A program made the position numbers and the translations under genes. Positions 7,868 through 17,701 of a stretch of 64,000 nt of DNA are shown one piece after another (within the stretch, counting starts at the first letter, position 1; each line of letters opens with the position of its first letter). The DNA comes from Parafilimonas terrae (GTDB lineage: Bacteria > Bacteroidota > Bacteroidia > Chitinophagales > Chitinophagaceae), in contig NZ_FOXQ01000001.1 of assembly GCF_900115755.1 (NCBI RefSeq), positions 620,001 through 684,000 of the forward strand. Reading direction: 5' to 3'. The notes below the pieces were generated by a model that ran no database searches, had not been told where the DNA came from, and worked only from the letters and a program-made list of their open reading frames with translations.

Positions 7868-10330
7868 ATGCTTCGTAATTATTTTAAAACTGCATTCAGA
7901 AGTTTAACCCGCAACAGGAATTATACTATTATCAACATTGCCGGCCTGGCTGTTGGCATTGCTGTTTGTATGATGATCTTTATGATCATTCAATATCAAA
8001 CAAGTTTCGATGAGTTTCACTCAAAGAAAGATCGCATCTATCGTGTATTAACGGAAGCACATCATGCGGATGCGGCAACTGTTTCCTACACGAAAAACGT
8101 TCCGTTTCCAATGCCTGAAGGATTGAAAACAACGTTTCCCCAAATAGAGCAAATTGCCCCGGTTTATGCAAGCCACAACGATGAACTGCAGCCGCTTGAT
8201 GACAATGGAACGCCTGTAAAAAACTTCAAGGAGCAGAGTGGTGTATTTTATACAGCGCCGTCATTCTTTAAAATGTTTGATTTCCCGTTGCTCGCAGGTT
8301 CGTATGAATCATTAAAAGACCCAAACAATGTATTGCTTACAAAAGAAGTTGCAGAAACATATTTTGGCGATTGGAAAACAGCAATTGGCAAAACCATTAA
8401 ATTAACCGGAACATACAGCATTGGTGCAGGATTATTTCAGTCTCCGCCGGTAGCCCTGAAAGTTTCGGGCATTCTTGCAACCATACCAGCCAATACAGAC
8501 TTTCAGCTTAAGCTGGTTATTGCCTGGGGAACCGATTTTACAGGTGATAAACAATATGGATTTGCACAACCTGACTGGAATGGAACATCCGCTGATTTTG
8601 GTTGTTATGTTTTGTTACCGCCCCATATTTCTGTTGACAATTTTAATCAGCAATTACGGGCATATTCAAGAAAGACACTGCCGCCGGATAATAAGAATAG
8701 CAATATTATACAACCATTAAGTGCGATACACTATGATGCACAAGCAGGCAATTACAGCAACCAAACAATCAGTCATGAACTGTTGAATGTATTGTGGCTG
8801 ATTGCAGCATTTATTCTTTTGATAGCCTGCGTAAATTTCATCAATCTCTCCACTGCACAGGCCATTAACCGTGCAAAAGAAGTTGGTGTAAGAAAAGTGC
8901 TGGGCAGTAATAAATCGCAACTGCAAATTCAATTCATTATTGAAACATTCCTGATAGTTACAAGTGCTGTAATACTGGCAGCGGTTATTACAGTACTTGC
9001 ATTGCCATATCTGAATCAATTGTTAGAACTTTCGCTTTCATTCAACATATTCAGCAACCCTGCAATTATTTTATTTCTTTTAATTGTAACAATTGCTGTA
9101 ACCGCACTTGCCGGTTTTTATCCTTCTATTGTGTTATCACGTTTCAATCCGGTTAATGCTTTAAAGAGTAAACTCACAGCAAATACTGTTAAAGGCATTT
9201 CATTAAGAAGAGGATTAGTAGTGTTTCAATTCATCATTGCACAGGCGCTTATTATCGGCACACTCATTATTGTAAAGCAGATGGATTATTTTATGAACCA
9301 GCCGTTGGGTTTCGATAAAGATGCGATTGTAAATGTTCCTTTCCGTCCTGATAGTACCGGCAGCAAGCTCACGGATTATTTGAGGCAACAGCTATTACAG
9401 GAAAACGGCGTGCAGGCAGTAAGCTTTAGTTCCAACACACCTGTTGAAGATGATAATAACAGGTTTACCACACTCAAATTTGACCATGCAATAAAAGATG
9501 AAGATTTCCAGGCTATTACCAAATTTGCCGATAACGAATATGTACCCGTTTATAAACTGCAGCTGGCAGCCGGAAGAAATTTGCAACCTTCCGATATGAC
9601 AAGAGAATTTTTGGTGAATGAATCATTCGTTAAAAGCCTGGGAATTAAAAACCCGGAAGATATATTAAACAAAGAAGTAAGTATATGGGGTGATGTGATA
9701 AAATGCCCGGTTGTTGGTGTTGTGAAAGATTTTAATGACAGGTCTTTACGCCAGAGTGTTGCTCCATTGCTTATTACCACAAACAGTACAATGTACCGAC
9801 AGGCTTCAATAAAATTGACCGCTGCAAACATTTCTTCAACCATGCAATCCATTAAAAAAATATGGCAGCAAACTTTTCCTGATTATGTTTATGAATACAA
9901 GTTCCTGGACGATAAGATTGCAGGTTTCTACAAACAGGAAAACCAGTTGTCGCAGTTGTATAAAATTTTTGCTGCCATCGCTATATTCCTTAGCTGTCTT
10001 GGATTGTATGGCTTAGCTTCCTTTATGGCGGCGCAAAGAATTAAAGAAGTTGGCATCCGCAAAGTGCTGGGTGCAACTTCAGCAAACATTGTTTATCTCT
10101 TCTCAAAAGAATTCATCATACTTATTGCGATTGCATTTGCCATTGCCACACCAATTGCCTGGTATTATATGCACCAATGGTTGCAGGATTATGCTTATCG
10201 CATTGATGTGAGCTGGGTAATATTTTTTGCAAGCGGAATGGCTGCAATAATCATTGCCCTGGCAACAATAAGTTTCCAGGCAATAAAAGCAGCCGTTGCT
10301 AATCCTGTTAAATCCCTGCGAACGGAATAA
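7868..10330 (+). CDS. FtsX/MacB-type ABC transporter permease (copy A)
   Basis: An 820-residue permease of the Bacteroidota FtsX-like family, thought to act as the membrane part of mechanotransmission-type ABC systems. It starts LRNYFKTAFRSLTRNRNYTIINI, followed by the first transmembrane segment, and has a large periplasmic MacB-PCD domain (about 50-270). A three-helix block follows (LIAAFILLIACVNFINLSTA with the family motif RAKEVGVRKVLGS), then a second permease half beginning GLVVFQFIIAQALIIGT. A last block, FLSCLGLYGLASFMAAQ and RIKEVGIRKVLGA, ends QAIKAAVANPVKSLRTE. No ATPase gene lies nearby, so its nucleotide-binding partner must be encoded elsewhere. Its upstream region has a sigma-54-like promoter. 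Confidence 0.95.
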   Translation: MLRNYFKTAFRSLTRNRNYTIINIAGLAVGIAVCMMIFMIIQYQTSFDEFHSKKDRIYRVLTEAHHADAATVSYTKNVPFPMPEGLKTTFPQIEQIAPVYASHNDELQPLDDNGTPVKNFKEQSGVFYTAPSFFKMFDFPLLAGSYESLKDPNNVLLTKEVAETYFGDWKTAIGKTIKLTGTYSIGAGLFQSPPVALKVSGILATIPANTDFQLKLVIAWGTDFTGDKQYGFAQPDWNGTSADFGCYVLLPPHISVDNFNQQLRAYSRKTLPPDNKNSNIIQPLSAIHYDAQAGNYSNQTISHELLNVLWLIAAFILLIACVNFINLSTAQAINRAKEVGVRKVLGSNKSQLQIQFIIETFLIVTSAVILAAVITVLALPYLNQLLELSLSFNIFSNPAIILFLLIVTIAVTALAGFYPSIVLSRFNPVNALKSKLTANTVKGISLRRGLVVFQFIIAQALIIGTLIIVKQMDYFMNQPLGFDKDAIVNVPFRPDSTGSKLTDYLRQQLLQENGVQAVSFSSNTPVEDDNNRFTTLKFDHAIKDEDFQAITKFADNEYVPVYKLQLAAGRNLQPSDMTREFLVNESFVKSLGIKNPEDILNKEVSIWGDVIKCPVVGVVKDFNDRSLRQSVAPLLITTNSTMYRQASIKLTAANISSTMQSIKKIWQQTFPDYVYEYKFLDDKIAGFYKQENQLSQLYKIFAAIAIFLSCLGLYGLASFMAAQRIKEVGIRKVLGATSANIVYLFSKEFIILIAIAFAIATPIAWYYMHQWLQDYAYRIDVSWVIFFASGMAAIIIALATISFQAIKAAVANPVKSLRTE

Positions 10331-10402
10331 TGCAGTGCAGGCAATAAGCAGAAGCTGGAAAAGTTGAACAATGCCTACATTCGTGCAACGCAGCTTTTCA
10401 AC

Positions 10403-11356
10403 ATGAATAATATTAAAATATCAACAGCGCAATTTGAGAACAGGAGTAATGATAAGGACTATAATCTTTCAATCATTGAATCCCTTTCAAAAAAAGCGGC
10501 CATACAAGGTTCACAGGTTATATGCTTTCATGAATGTTGTATTACCGGCTATACGTTTGCAAGCCATTTTTCAAAAGAGCAAATGCTTCATGTGGCAGAG
10601 TTTATTCCGGCCGGCGAAAGCATTTTAAAGCTTACGGAAATAGCGAAACATAACAACATTACTATCCTGGCAGGATTGTTTGAGAAAGATGCACATGAAA
10701 ATTTATTCAACACCTATGTTTGTGTAGATAAGAATGGTTTGGTGGCCAAATACAGGAAACTCCACCCGTTTATAAATCCATATTTAATAGCGGGCGACAG
10801 CTACTGCATATTTGAAATTAACGGGTGGAGATGCGGCATATTGATTTGCTATGATAATAACATTATTGAAAACGTTCGTGCTACAAAACTTTTGGGAGCA
10901 GACATTATTTTCATGCCGCACGTAACCATGTGCACGCCATCAACAAGGCCGGGCGCAGGTTTTGTTGATCCTGAGCTTTGGAAAAACCGGGACAATGATC
11001 CTACATCATTACGATTGGAATTTGATGGAATGAAAGGCAGGGCCTGGCTTATGAAGTGGCTGCCCGCACGGGCTTACGATAATGCAGTATATGCCGTATT
11101 TTCAAACCCGGTTGGAATGGATGATGACCAGCTAAAGAATGGCTGCTCCATGATTATTGATCCTTTTGGCGACGTGATTGCAGAATGCCGTTCATTTGAA
11201 GACAGCTTTGTAACGGCAACTATTTCTGCGGAAAAAATCACCCGGGCCGGCGGCTACAGGTATATAAAAGCAAGAAGGCCTGAACTGTATAAAGATATCA
11301 TTGGCAAAGATCATAAGCCGGAGCAAAAAGTAGTTTGGCTTAATGGTGATAAGTAA
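10403..11356 (+). CDS. Carbon-nitrogen hydrolase (nitrilase superfamily amidase)
   Basis: A cytoplasmic amidase or carbamoylase-like enzyme of 317 residues using a Glu-Lys-Cys triad. The triad can be placed as Glu in CFHECCITGY, Lys in KYRKLHPF and Cys in GILICYDNN. The start is the ATG at 10403 (MNNIKISTAQFEN, the typical first strand); an in-frame TTG at 10364 would add 13 residues without domain support. The C-terminal part (GCSMIIDPFGDVIAECRS) is also typical. The substrate is not deducible; N-carbamoylputrescine amidase and aliphatic amidases are the nearest types by look. The gene stands alone between the permease and the convergent kinase gene. Confidence 0.9.
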   Translation: MNNIKISTAQFENRSNDKDYNLSIIESLSKKAAIQGSQVICFHECCITGYTFASHFSKEQMLHVAEFIPAGESILKLTEIAKHNNITILAGLFEKDAHENLFNTYVCVDKNGLVAKYRKLHPFINPYLIAGDSYCIFEINGWRCGILICYDNNIIENVRATKLLGADIIFMPHVTMCTPSTRPGAGFVDPELWKNRDNDPTSLRLEFDGMKGRAWLMKWLPARAYDNAVYAVFSNPVGMDDDQLKNGCSMIIDPFGDVIAECRSFEDSFVTATISAEKITRAGGYRYIKARRPELYKDIIGKDHKPEQKVVWLNGDK

Positions 11357-11400
11357 TAAATGCATGAAAAATGACTCCGGAATATTTACGACATTAAAAT

Positions 11401-14400
11401 TTATGCAGGCAAATAAATATCAAACCTTGCGCCTTTATTTGGTTTGCCTGTGGCGGTAATAACACCCTCATGGTTTTCCACTATTTTTTTTACAAGTGCC
11501 AAGCCAATGCCTGTGCCTGAATAATCCTGCCTGCCATGCAGCCGTTGAAAAATAGCAAAAATTTGTTCAGCATATTCTTCTTCAAAGCCAATACCGTTAT
11601 CTTTAAAAACAATGTGATGATATTTTTTTTGCGGATCAAGCTGTAAATGCTGCCTTATTTCTGCATCAGCGGCTTTGGAAGAACTAATTTGTATAACAGG
11701 ATTTTTACTGGAAAATTTTAATGCATTGCTGATAAGGTTTGAAAAAAGTTGAGAGAATAACAGCGGAATTCCTTTAACGGTTGGCAAATTTTTATATTTA
11801 ATTACTGCATGCTTCTCTTCGATTAATAATTCAAAATCGTGTTTAGCATCTTCAATGATGCTATTTAAATCAACCGCTTCGAATTTTTCTTCTAAATGCG
11901 ATGTTCGGGAATAATTCAGCACATCCCTGACTAATGTTTGCATGCGCTCGGCAGAAACACTTATTCTTTCAAGATAGCTTTCTATTGCCTCTTTATTGCC
12001 CACTTTTCCTTTAAGCATATTGCTGAACGTTTGAATTTTCCGCAACGGTTCCTGTAAATCATGGCTGGCTATGCGGGCAAATTGTTCCAGTTCCCTGTTG
12101 GTTTTTTCAAGCGCTTTATTTTTTTCAGCCAGTTCTTTATTGGCTTCGATTATTAAAATTTCGTTCTTCTTTTTTTCTGTAATATCCTGCACAAGGCCGA
12201 TCATAATCTTTTCACCCCGGTCGTTTGTTCCCAGGCTGCCCGAACCGGCAATATCTTTTATTTTTCCATTGGCAATAATGCGGTAATTCACGGGATACAA
12301 TACGCCGGTTTTTATTCCCTCTTCTATATTCCTGCGCACATGTTTCAAATCGTCCGGATGAATCAGTTTTAAAATATTTTCCACAACCGGTTTAAATGTT
12401 TTTGAATCAACTCCATAAACCGCATACATATTTTTACTCCAGGCAACTTTGTTGGTTACGAGGTTCCAGGTATAATTTCCCATCTTGCCAATTACTTCCG
12501 CTTTTTCAAACGAAGTATTGAGAGCGGTGAGTTCAGCAGTTCTTTCTTTTACTTCTTTTTCCAGTTTATCGGCATACGTTTTTTGCTCCGTAATGTCCAG
12601 GGCAGTTCCGTACATTCTCACTGGCGCGTTATTTTCAAATACAATCTTACCTTCCGTTTTAACCCAGTGTAAAGATTTGTCCTGCCATATAACCCTTGCT
12701 TCATAAAATAAATTACCCGTTATAAAAGCTTCTTCATGTGCTTTCGTTCTTACAGGCAAATCGTCAGGGTGAATAGCATCAACAAAACTTTGCCGGGTAA
12801 GGTTTTCTGTGTTATTGTATCCAAAAATGTGCGCAAACCTTTCGGAATAAATAAATTCATCTTCTTCAATATTCCAGTCAAAAGTACCCATAGCGCCTGC
12901 CTCAATAACCAGGCGTAACCGCTTTTCACTTTCTTCAATTTGTTTCCGGACCTTTGTATATTCTGTAATGTCGCGGGCAATTTTTGATGCGCCTATAATT
13001 TTTCCTTCACTGTTTTTAATGGGCGAAATAGTAAGAGAGATATCTACCTGGTTGCCATTTTTGGTAAGCCTTTTTGTTTCAAAATGATCCACCACTTCAC
13101 CGCGGCTGATTTTATTGAGTATCATTGTCTCTTCGCTAATCCGGTCGGCAGGAATTATTTTCGTAATGGGCTGTCCTATCATTTCTTCAGCCGTATAACC
13201 AAATAATTTCTGCGCACTGGGGTTCCAACTGGTAACAATGCCTTTTGTGGTTTTGCTAATAATGGCGTCTTCCGAAAATTGCACAATAGCCGCAAGCTTC
13301 GCATTGGCGATTTCCGCTTTTTTAGATTCTGTAACGTCAATAAGCGTATTAGCAGCCCCTGTTATTTTGCCGTTTGCATCGTAAATAGGTTCTGCAAACG
13401 GAATAAAAGATCTTCTGCTGCCATCCGGCCGTTCTGCAATAAAATAAGTGTAAGCAACCACCTTTCTTTTTTCTTTTAAACAAATGGCCATAGGGCATTT
13501 ATCAAACGGTACCTCCGTAATGCCATCGGCTTCAAACATTTTCCACGAACCGCACCATTTATCTTTCCCTATTTGCGGATGACACGCCCAAAGTTCAGCA
13601 GCCGCCTCATTATATAAAGTAATTACGCCATGCTCATCTGTTGTATAAAAGGCCACGGGCAGGCTGGCAATGATATTCCTATAACGCTCCTTACTTTCAA
13701 GCACCGCCATTTCTGCCTGCTTGATATTGGTTATATCCTGGAAAATATTTATAGCGCCTTTTACTTTTCCATCTTCATCAAACAAAGGGTCAACATTTAC
13801 CGACGCATAAAAATTCTCACCATTTGGCCGCTGTACGATGGATTCTACATTCCTAAATGGCTGTCCTGTTTTTAAAGCCAGCGCCATCGGTGTTTGCTCA
13901 GGAGGAACAAACTTGCCATCTATCGTCCACACTTTATAACAGGCACAAAATTTTAAAGATTCATCCCGGATGTTTGGCCTGTAGCCCCAAAGTTTTACGG
14001 CTATTTCATTAAAAAATAAGATTTTCCCGGAAGCATCGCAGGTGTACACGGCCACGGGAAGCAGGGTTAAAAGTTCGCGGTATTTTTTTTCACTCTCTTC
14101 AATTTTCTTTCTTGCTTCCACCTGCTCCGTTACCTCTACCGCATGAATCATAACAGAAACTACTTCTCCATCCTCATTGCTTATGGGCTTGGCAGCAAAA
14201 TCATAATACCCGGTTTTGGCAATTCCTGCATAGTTAAATGTTGCCGGGAATTCATGCGCAACAAACGCTTTTCCGGAATGATAAACTTCTTCAAGGCGTT
14301 CGAAGATTTTTTGATCTTGTATTTCAGGGAAAGCTTCGCGAATAGTTTTACCCAGCAGTTGCCGCTCTGTGCGGCTAAACATTTTTTGGTACAAAGCATT

Positions 14401-14664
14401 GGCAAGCACATATTTTTGGAGCGGGCCTTCTACTAATGCAATAGCAGCCGGCGCCTGCATAAATACATTGCGTATCTGCACTTCAGCCCTGCTATCCTTT
14501 TTTTTATCTTTCTTTTTTGCATGAACGAACCCGGTTAATGGCTTTGCGGGGTAATCATCGGCAGCCCGCTTTAAATTACCCGTCTTTGAATTTTCTATCG
14601 CTACAAAACCAGCTCGTTTTTTTTCATCAGTTCCTTCACTGCGCTTCGACAAACTTTTCTTCAC
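11401..14664 (-). CDS. Sensor histidine kinase with six PAS domains
   Basis: A 1087-residue cytoplasmic kinase without obvious membrane segments. A charged N-terminus (KKKDKKKDS) precedes six PAS units beginning near QAPAAIALVEG, LLPVAVYTCD, SLPVAFYTTD, QFSEDAIISK, EAGAMGTFDW and KAEVIGKMGNYTW, many ending in the PAC motif (DIT). A coiled coil leads into HisKA with the phospho-acceptor His868 in IASHDLQEPLRKI. HATPase_c follows: N box FSNLISNALKFS, G1 KDNGIGF, F box IFAIFQRLHG, G2 GTGIGLALV. The start is a GTG at 14664, giving a 29-base overlap with the response regulator gene upstream, so translation is probably coupled. The signals sensed by the PAS units are unknown. Confidence 0.93.
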   Translation of the reverse strand: MKKSLSKRSEGTDEKKRAGFVAIENSKTGNLKRAADDYPAKPLTGFVHAKKKDKKKDSRAEVQIRNVFMQAPAAIALVEGPLQKYVLANALYQKMFSRTERQLLGKTIREAFPEIQDQKIFERLEEVYHSGKAFVAHEFPATFNYAGIAKTGYYDFAAKPISNEDGEVVSVMIHAVEVTEQVEARKKIEESEKKYRELLTLLPVAVYTCDASGKILFFNEIAVKLWGYRPNIRDESLKFCACYKVWTIDGKFVPPEQTPMALALKTGQPFRNVESIVQRPNGENFYASVNVDPLFDEDGKVKGAINIFQDITNIKQAEMAVLESKERYRNIIASLPVAFYTTDEHGVITLYNEAAAELWACHPQIGKDKWCGSWKMFEADGITEVPFDKCPMAICLKEKRKVVAYTYFIAERPDGSRRSFIPFAEPIYDANGKITGAANTLIDVTESKKAEIANAKLAAIVQFSEDAIISKTTKGIVTSWNPSAQKLFGYTAEEMIGQPITKIIPADRISEETMILNKISRGEVVDHFETKRLTKNGNQVDISLTISPIKNSEGKIIGASKIARDITEYTKVRKQIEESEKRLRLVIEAGAMGTFDWNIEEDEFIYSERFAHIFGYNNTENLTRQSFVDAIHPDDLPVRTKAHEEAFITGNLFYEARVIWQDKSLHWVKTEGKIVFENNAPVRMYGTALDITEQKTYADKLEKEVKERTAELTALNTSFEKAEVIGKMGNYTWNLVTNKVAWSKNMYAVYGVDSKTFKPVVENILKLIHPDDLKHVRRNIEEGIKTGVLYPVNYRIIANGKIKDIAGSGSLGTNDRGEKIMIGLVQDITEKKKNEILIIEANKELAEKNKALEKTNRELEQFARIASHDLQEPLRKIQTFSNMLKGKVGNKEAIESYLERISVSAERMQTLVRDVLNYSRTSHLEEKFEAVDLNSIIEDAKHDFELLIEEKHAVIKYKNLPTVKGIPLLFSQLFSNLISNALKFSSKNPVIQISSSKAADAEIRQHLQLDPQKKYHHIVFKDNGIGFEEEYAEQIFAIFQRLHGRQDYSGTGIGLALVKKIVENHEGVITATGKPNKGARFDIYLPA

Positions 14665-15049
14665 CTGATAAAATTTTTTTAAGTATTGTAATCAGTTTAT
14701 TTATATCTGTTGGCTTGGTAAGAAAATAATTTGCGCCAAGCTTTTTTGTTTCTTCCTTATCGCGCTGCCCGCTGCTGGTAGTGTAAATAATAACCGGTAT
14801 GTGTTTAAGGCGTTTTTGCTTTTTTATTTCTGCAAGACATTGGCTGCCACTCATACCAGGCATATTTAAATCAAGAAAAATAAAATCAGGTTTAAACATT
14901 TTATCTTTTGTAAGCTTTTCCAGTGCCTCTTTGCAATTATCTGAAATAACAAACCTGATTAAGGTGCTTATATTCTGAAGGGCGATTGAAAATATTTCCT
15001 GGTCATCAGCATCATCATCAATAAGAAGCAAGGTAGGAGCTTGTACCAT
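14636..15049 (-). CDS. Single-domain response regulator (REC only)
   Basis: A 137-residue receiver with no output domain, of the kind that relays phosphate or acts by protein contact. The acidic pocket is DDDADD (residues 11-16), the phospho-acceptor is Asp60 in PDFIFLDLNMPG, the Thr is in IIYTTSS (about 90) and the conserved Lys is in FLTKPTD (112). The histidine kinase gene starts inside its 3' end, so the pair is an operon and a probable cognate two-component unit. It lies 77 bases downstream of eboF on the same strand, so read-through from the ebo operon is possible. Confidence 0.93.
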   Translation of the reverse strand: MVQAPTLLLIDDDADDQEIFSIALQNISTLIRFVISDNCKEALEKLTKDKMFKPDFIFLDLNMPGMSGSQCLAEIKKQKRLKHIPVIIYTTSSGQRDKEETKKLGANYFLTKPTDINKLITILKKILSGEEKFVEAQ

Positions 15050-15126
15050 AGAATCATTAATAGGTAAACGAATTTAAATAAATTCGGTTTAAATCTTTAA
15101 TGTATGATTTATTGTCTATGATAAAA

Positions 15127-16485
15127 CTATTGATCTTTCGCCAGGCAGTTCCAGATATATTGATATACTTCCGCAGCATCAAGTGGCGCTTCAGCTTTAT
15201 CATGATTACTGGAAAAAACAGCATGATATTTTTGATCTGCAAATATGCTTCCATGCGAGCCTTTTACCAGTGTTGCATCTAAAGGAATAACATCCATCAC
15301 ATAGCGGAACCCAAGCTTTTTACGCAGCAATTTATATCCTGCTCTTGCTTTCGAAGTCATAAACAACTCCACCGGGTCATAGCCCGGTTTTTTATGTATA
15401 TCAACCACCCTTGCATAATCCGGGGCCACAGCATCATCCAACCAGAAATAATAAGTGAACCAGCTATTGGTATCAGCAACCAGCACAAGATCGCCGGAAC
15501 GCTCATGATTGATATGATATTCCTGCTGCTGTTCTTTATCAAGCACCAATGCAATACCGGGAATATTTGATACAAGCGAACGGACCTTTGATAACACAGA
15601 AACATCATTGATATAAATATGCGCTACCTGGTGATCGGCCACTGCAAAAGCTTTTGAAGCGCCTGCATCCAATAATTCCAGGCCGCGTTCAATCCGAATA
15701 CCTAATAACCCTTCCTTACGCAAAACCCTGTTGATATGAATTGGATTATTAACCGGCATTATGCCATATTCCGAAAGCAAAATAATGCTTGCGCCTGCTG
15801 TTTCATAATGTTCAACCAATTGCTTTACTACATCATCAACTTCTTTTAAATGAGTGTTGATCTGCGAAAGATTATCGCCATATTTCTGCAGGCAATAATC
15901 AAGATGGGGTAAATAAATTAAGGTAAGAGTAGGATCATATTTTTTGTCTGTAAACAAAGATGCATCTGCTATCCATTGCGTGGAAGTAATGTCTGCACCC
16001 GGCCCCCAGAATTTGAATAAAGGAAATTGTCCTAATGTTTGCTGCAACTCATCCCGCAGTTCTGCAGGATGTGAATAACAGTCAGGCATTTTCCTTCCAT
16101 CAGCAAGATAGTTGGGGCGGGGCGTTACAGCATAATCTGCACTGCTGTACATGTTATACCACCAAAACATTTTGGAAATGGTGAACAAAGGATCAATCTT
16201 CTTTGCACGTTCCCATATCTTTTCTCCCTGCACCAGCTTGTTGGATTGCTTCCAGAATTTTATTTCGCAATCCGTTTTATCATACCATCCGTTACCAACA
16301 ATACCGTTTTCTGAAGGCCATTTACCGGTAACATAAACAGATTGAACTGAAGTGGTAACGGCAGGCAATACAGGCTTCACGGTTTGTAAACCATGCAGCG
16401 CTGTAAATTTCTCTATGAAAGGTGTATACTCTCCAATAAGATTGGATGATAAGCCCACAATATCAATAACAACAGTTTTATGCAT
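15127..16485 (-). CDS. eboF: EboF: alkaline phosphatase/nucleotide pyrophosphatase family protein
   Basis: The last gene of the ebo operon, 452 residues. The N-terminus carries the metal-site Asp (VVIDIVGLS) and the nucleophile region VLPAVTTSVQSVYVTGKWPS, with Thr in the place of the phosphodiesterase nucleophile, followed by GIVGNGWYD. Further metal-site regions are LPHLDYCLQKYG and GSHGS. In the spot where nucleotide pyrophosphatases usually have Ser-Asp-His-Gly there is SEYG, so the metal ligand set may differ; I cannot tell whether this is normal for EboF. There is no signal peptide. Relatives in cyanobacteria are in the cluster needed to move the scytonemin monomer to the periplasm; the substrate here is unknown. 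Confidence 0.85.
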   Translation of the reverse strand: MHKTVVIDIVGLSSNLIGEYTPFIEKFTALHGLQTVKPVLPAVTTSVQSVYVTGKWPSENGIVGNGWYDKTDCEIKFWKQSNKLVQGEKIWERAKKIDPLFTISKMFWWYNMYSSADYAVTPRPNYLADGRKMPDCYSHPAELRDELQQTLGQFPLFKFWGPGADITSTQWIADASLFTDKKYDPTLTLIYLPHLDYCLQKYGDNLSQINTHLKEVDDVVKQLVEHYETAGASIILLSEYGIMPVNNPIHINRVLRKEGLLGIRIERGLELLDAGASKAFAVADHQVAHIYINDVSVLSKVRSLVSNIPGIALVLDKEQQQEYHINHERSGDLVLVADTNSWFTYYFWLDDAVAPDYARVVDIHKKPGYDPVELFMTSKARAGYKLLRKKLGFRYVMDVIPLDATLVKGSHGSIFADQKYHAVFSSNHDKAEAPLDAAEVYQYIWNCLAKDQ

Positions 16486-16495
16486 CTTAAATTCA

Positions 16496-17701
16496 TTAAT
16501 GATTATTCAGTAAATCTTTCACCCATTTTAGTTCCCTGCTGATAGATTGATCAATGGGTAAACGCATTGCCGTTGGCAACACTTCCCATGTGTAAGTTTC
16601 CACTTCCAGATATTTTGTAAACGGTTTTTTTTTATGAATATCAAGCACGGTTTTAATATCTGCCTGCGTTGATTGCAGTATATCATAATGTTCAATAAAC
16701 AGCGGAACATGGTAATGCGCCCGCCATTCTTCAACATCTGCACGATTACTATCTGCAAGCGCATCCGGCATATCCCGGTAATGCAAAAGCATACCGTCTT
16801 TTTTTCTTGCTACCACCTGGTGCAGGTAAACAGGTTCATTAAAATTTTTAAAAGCATTAATCACCTTTTCTTTTTCAACAGTTGAACCATCAAGACGGCC
16901 TTTTAATGCTGCGCTGATTTGTATTTTACCTGTTTTTATTCCATGTTCTTCAAATTTTTTAATCATCGCTGCATGGTCTTCATAACCCACTGCAAAATGG
17001 CATACATCATAGCAAAGCTGAATATGTGTTTTAATAGCTTCTTCCGCAGCATTTTTATTCAAGCCTTTACTTTGCAAATGTTCAATACCCAATGGCAATA
17101 AACATTGCAGGTACCATTCTAAAAATTCAGTTCCGTTATCTAACAGTCCATCAGGCTCCGGCTCAATATCTATATGTATTGTTTTGCCGGTTTGTTGTTT
17201 AATATCAATCAGCCTGTCAACAACCAATAAAAGATTAGCTGTGGCTTTTTTTATAACCGTATTCCATTCATCTTCTTTATGCCAGAATCGATAGGTTAAT
17301 GGCGATGTAGAAATGCTTCCTTCCATTTCATCCGGCAATAGTTCTGCTAATATTTCCGCAAGCCTTATGGTATAAGCAACGCGATCGTTTGTCAACCAGT
17401 CAGGCGCATGCACTTTATCTTTTACTGCAGTATGATGAAAGTTTCCATAAGGGAAACCGTTCATAGTAAAAACATACACATCATTATCGCTTAACCATTC
17501 TTTAAATTCCTGCAATGATTGTTGTTGCAATGTTTTGCTGGCAGCATCAGCAAGGCGGAGGCCTAAACCAAATGCTTCATTGGGCGCCAGTTCTTTTTTT
17601 ATTGCCGGTACATTTTCTTTCAGCTTTGCAAAATGATCTTTCCAGCTTTCGCCCGCATGTATATTGCTGCAATATGTTAAGTGGCAATAAGAGGTCTTCA
17701 T
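16496..17701 (-). CDS. eboE: EboE: xylose-isomerase-like TIM barrel protein
   Basis: A 401-residue protein of the EboE family (metabolite traffic protein). It begins MKTSYCHLTYCSNIHAGESW, the characteristic EboE N-terminus. Barrel strands and putative metal ligands are in HIDIEPEPDGLLDN, LCYDVCHFAVGYED and GKIQISAAL, as expected for a sugar-isomerase-like TIM barrel. It overlaps the eboD stop by four bases and ends 10 bases before eboF, so it is tightly coupled in the operon. The chemistry of EboE is not established; the family has been annotated both as an AP-endonuclease-like and as an isomerase-like barrel. Confidence 0.9.
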   Translation of the reverse strand: MKTSYCHLTYCSNIHAGESWKDHFAKLKENVPAIKKELAPNEAFGLGLRLADAASKTLQQQSLQEFKEWLSDNDVYVFTMNGFPYGNFHHTAVKDKVHAPDWLTNDRVAYTIRLAEILAELLPDEMEGSISTSPLTYRFWHKEDEWNTVIKKATANLLLVVDRLIDIKQQTGKTIHIDIEPEPDGLLDNGTEFLEWYLQCLLPLGIEHLQSKGLNKNAAEEAIKTHIQLCYDVCHFAVGYEDHAAMIKKFEEHGIKTGKIQISAALKGRLDGSTVEKEKVINAFKNFNEPVYLHQVVARKKDGMLLHYRDMPDALADSNRADVEEWRAHYHVPLFIEHYDILQSTQADIKTVLDIHKKKPFTKYLEVETYTWEVLPTAMRLPIDQSISRELKWVKDLLNNH

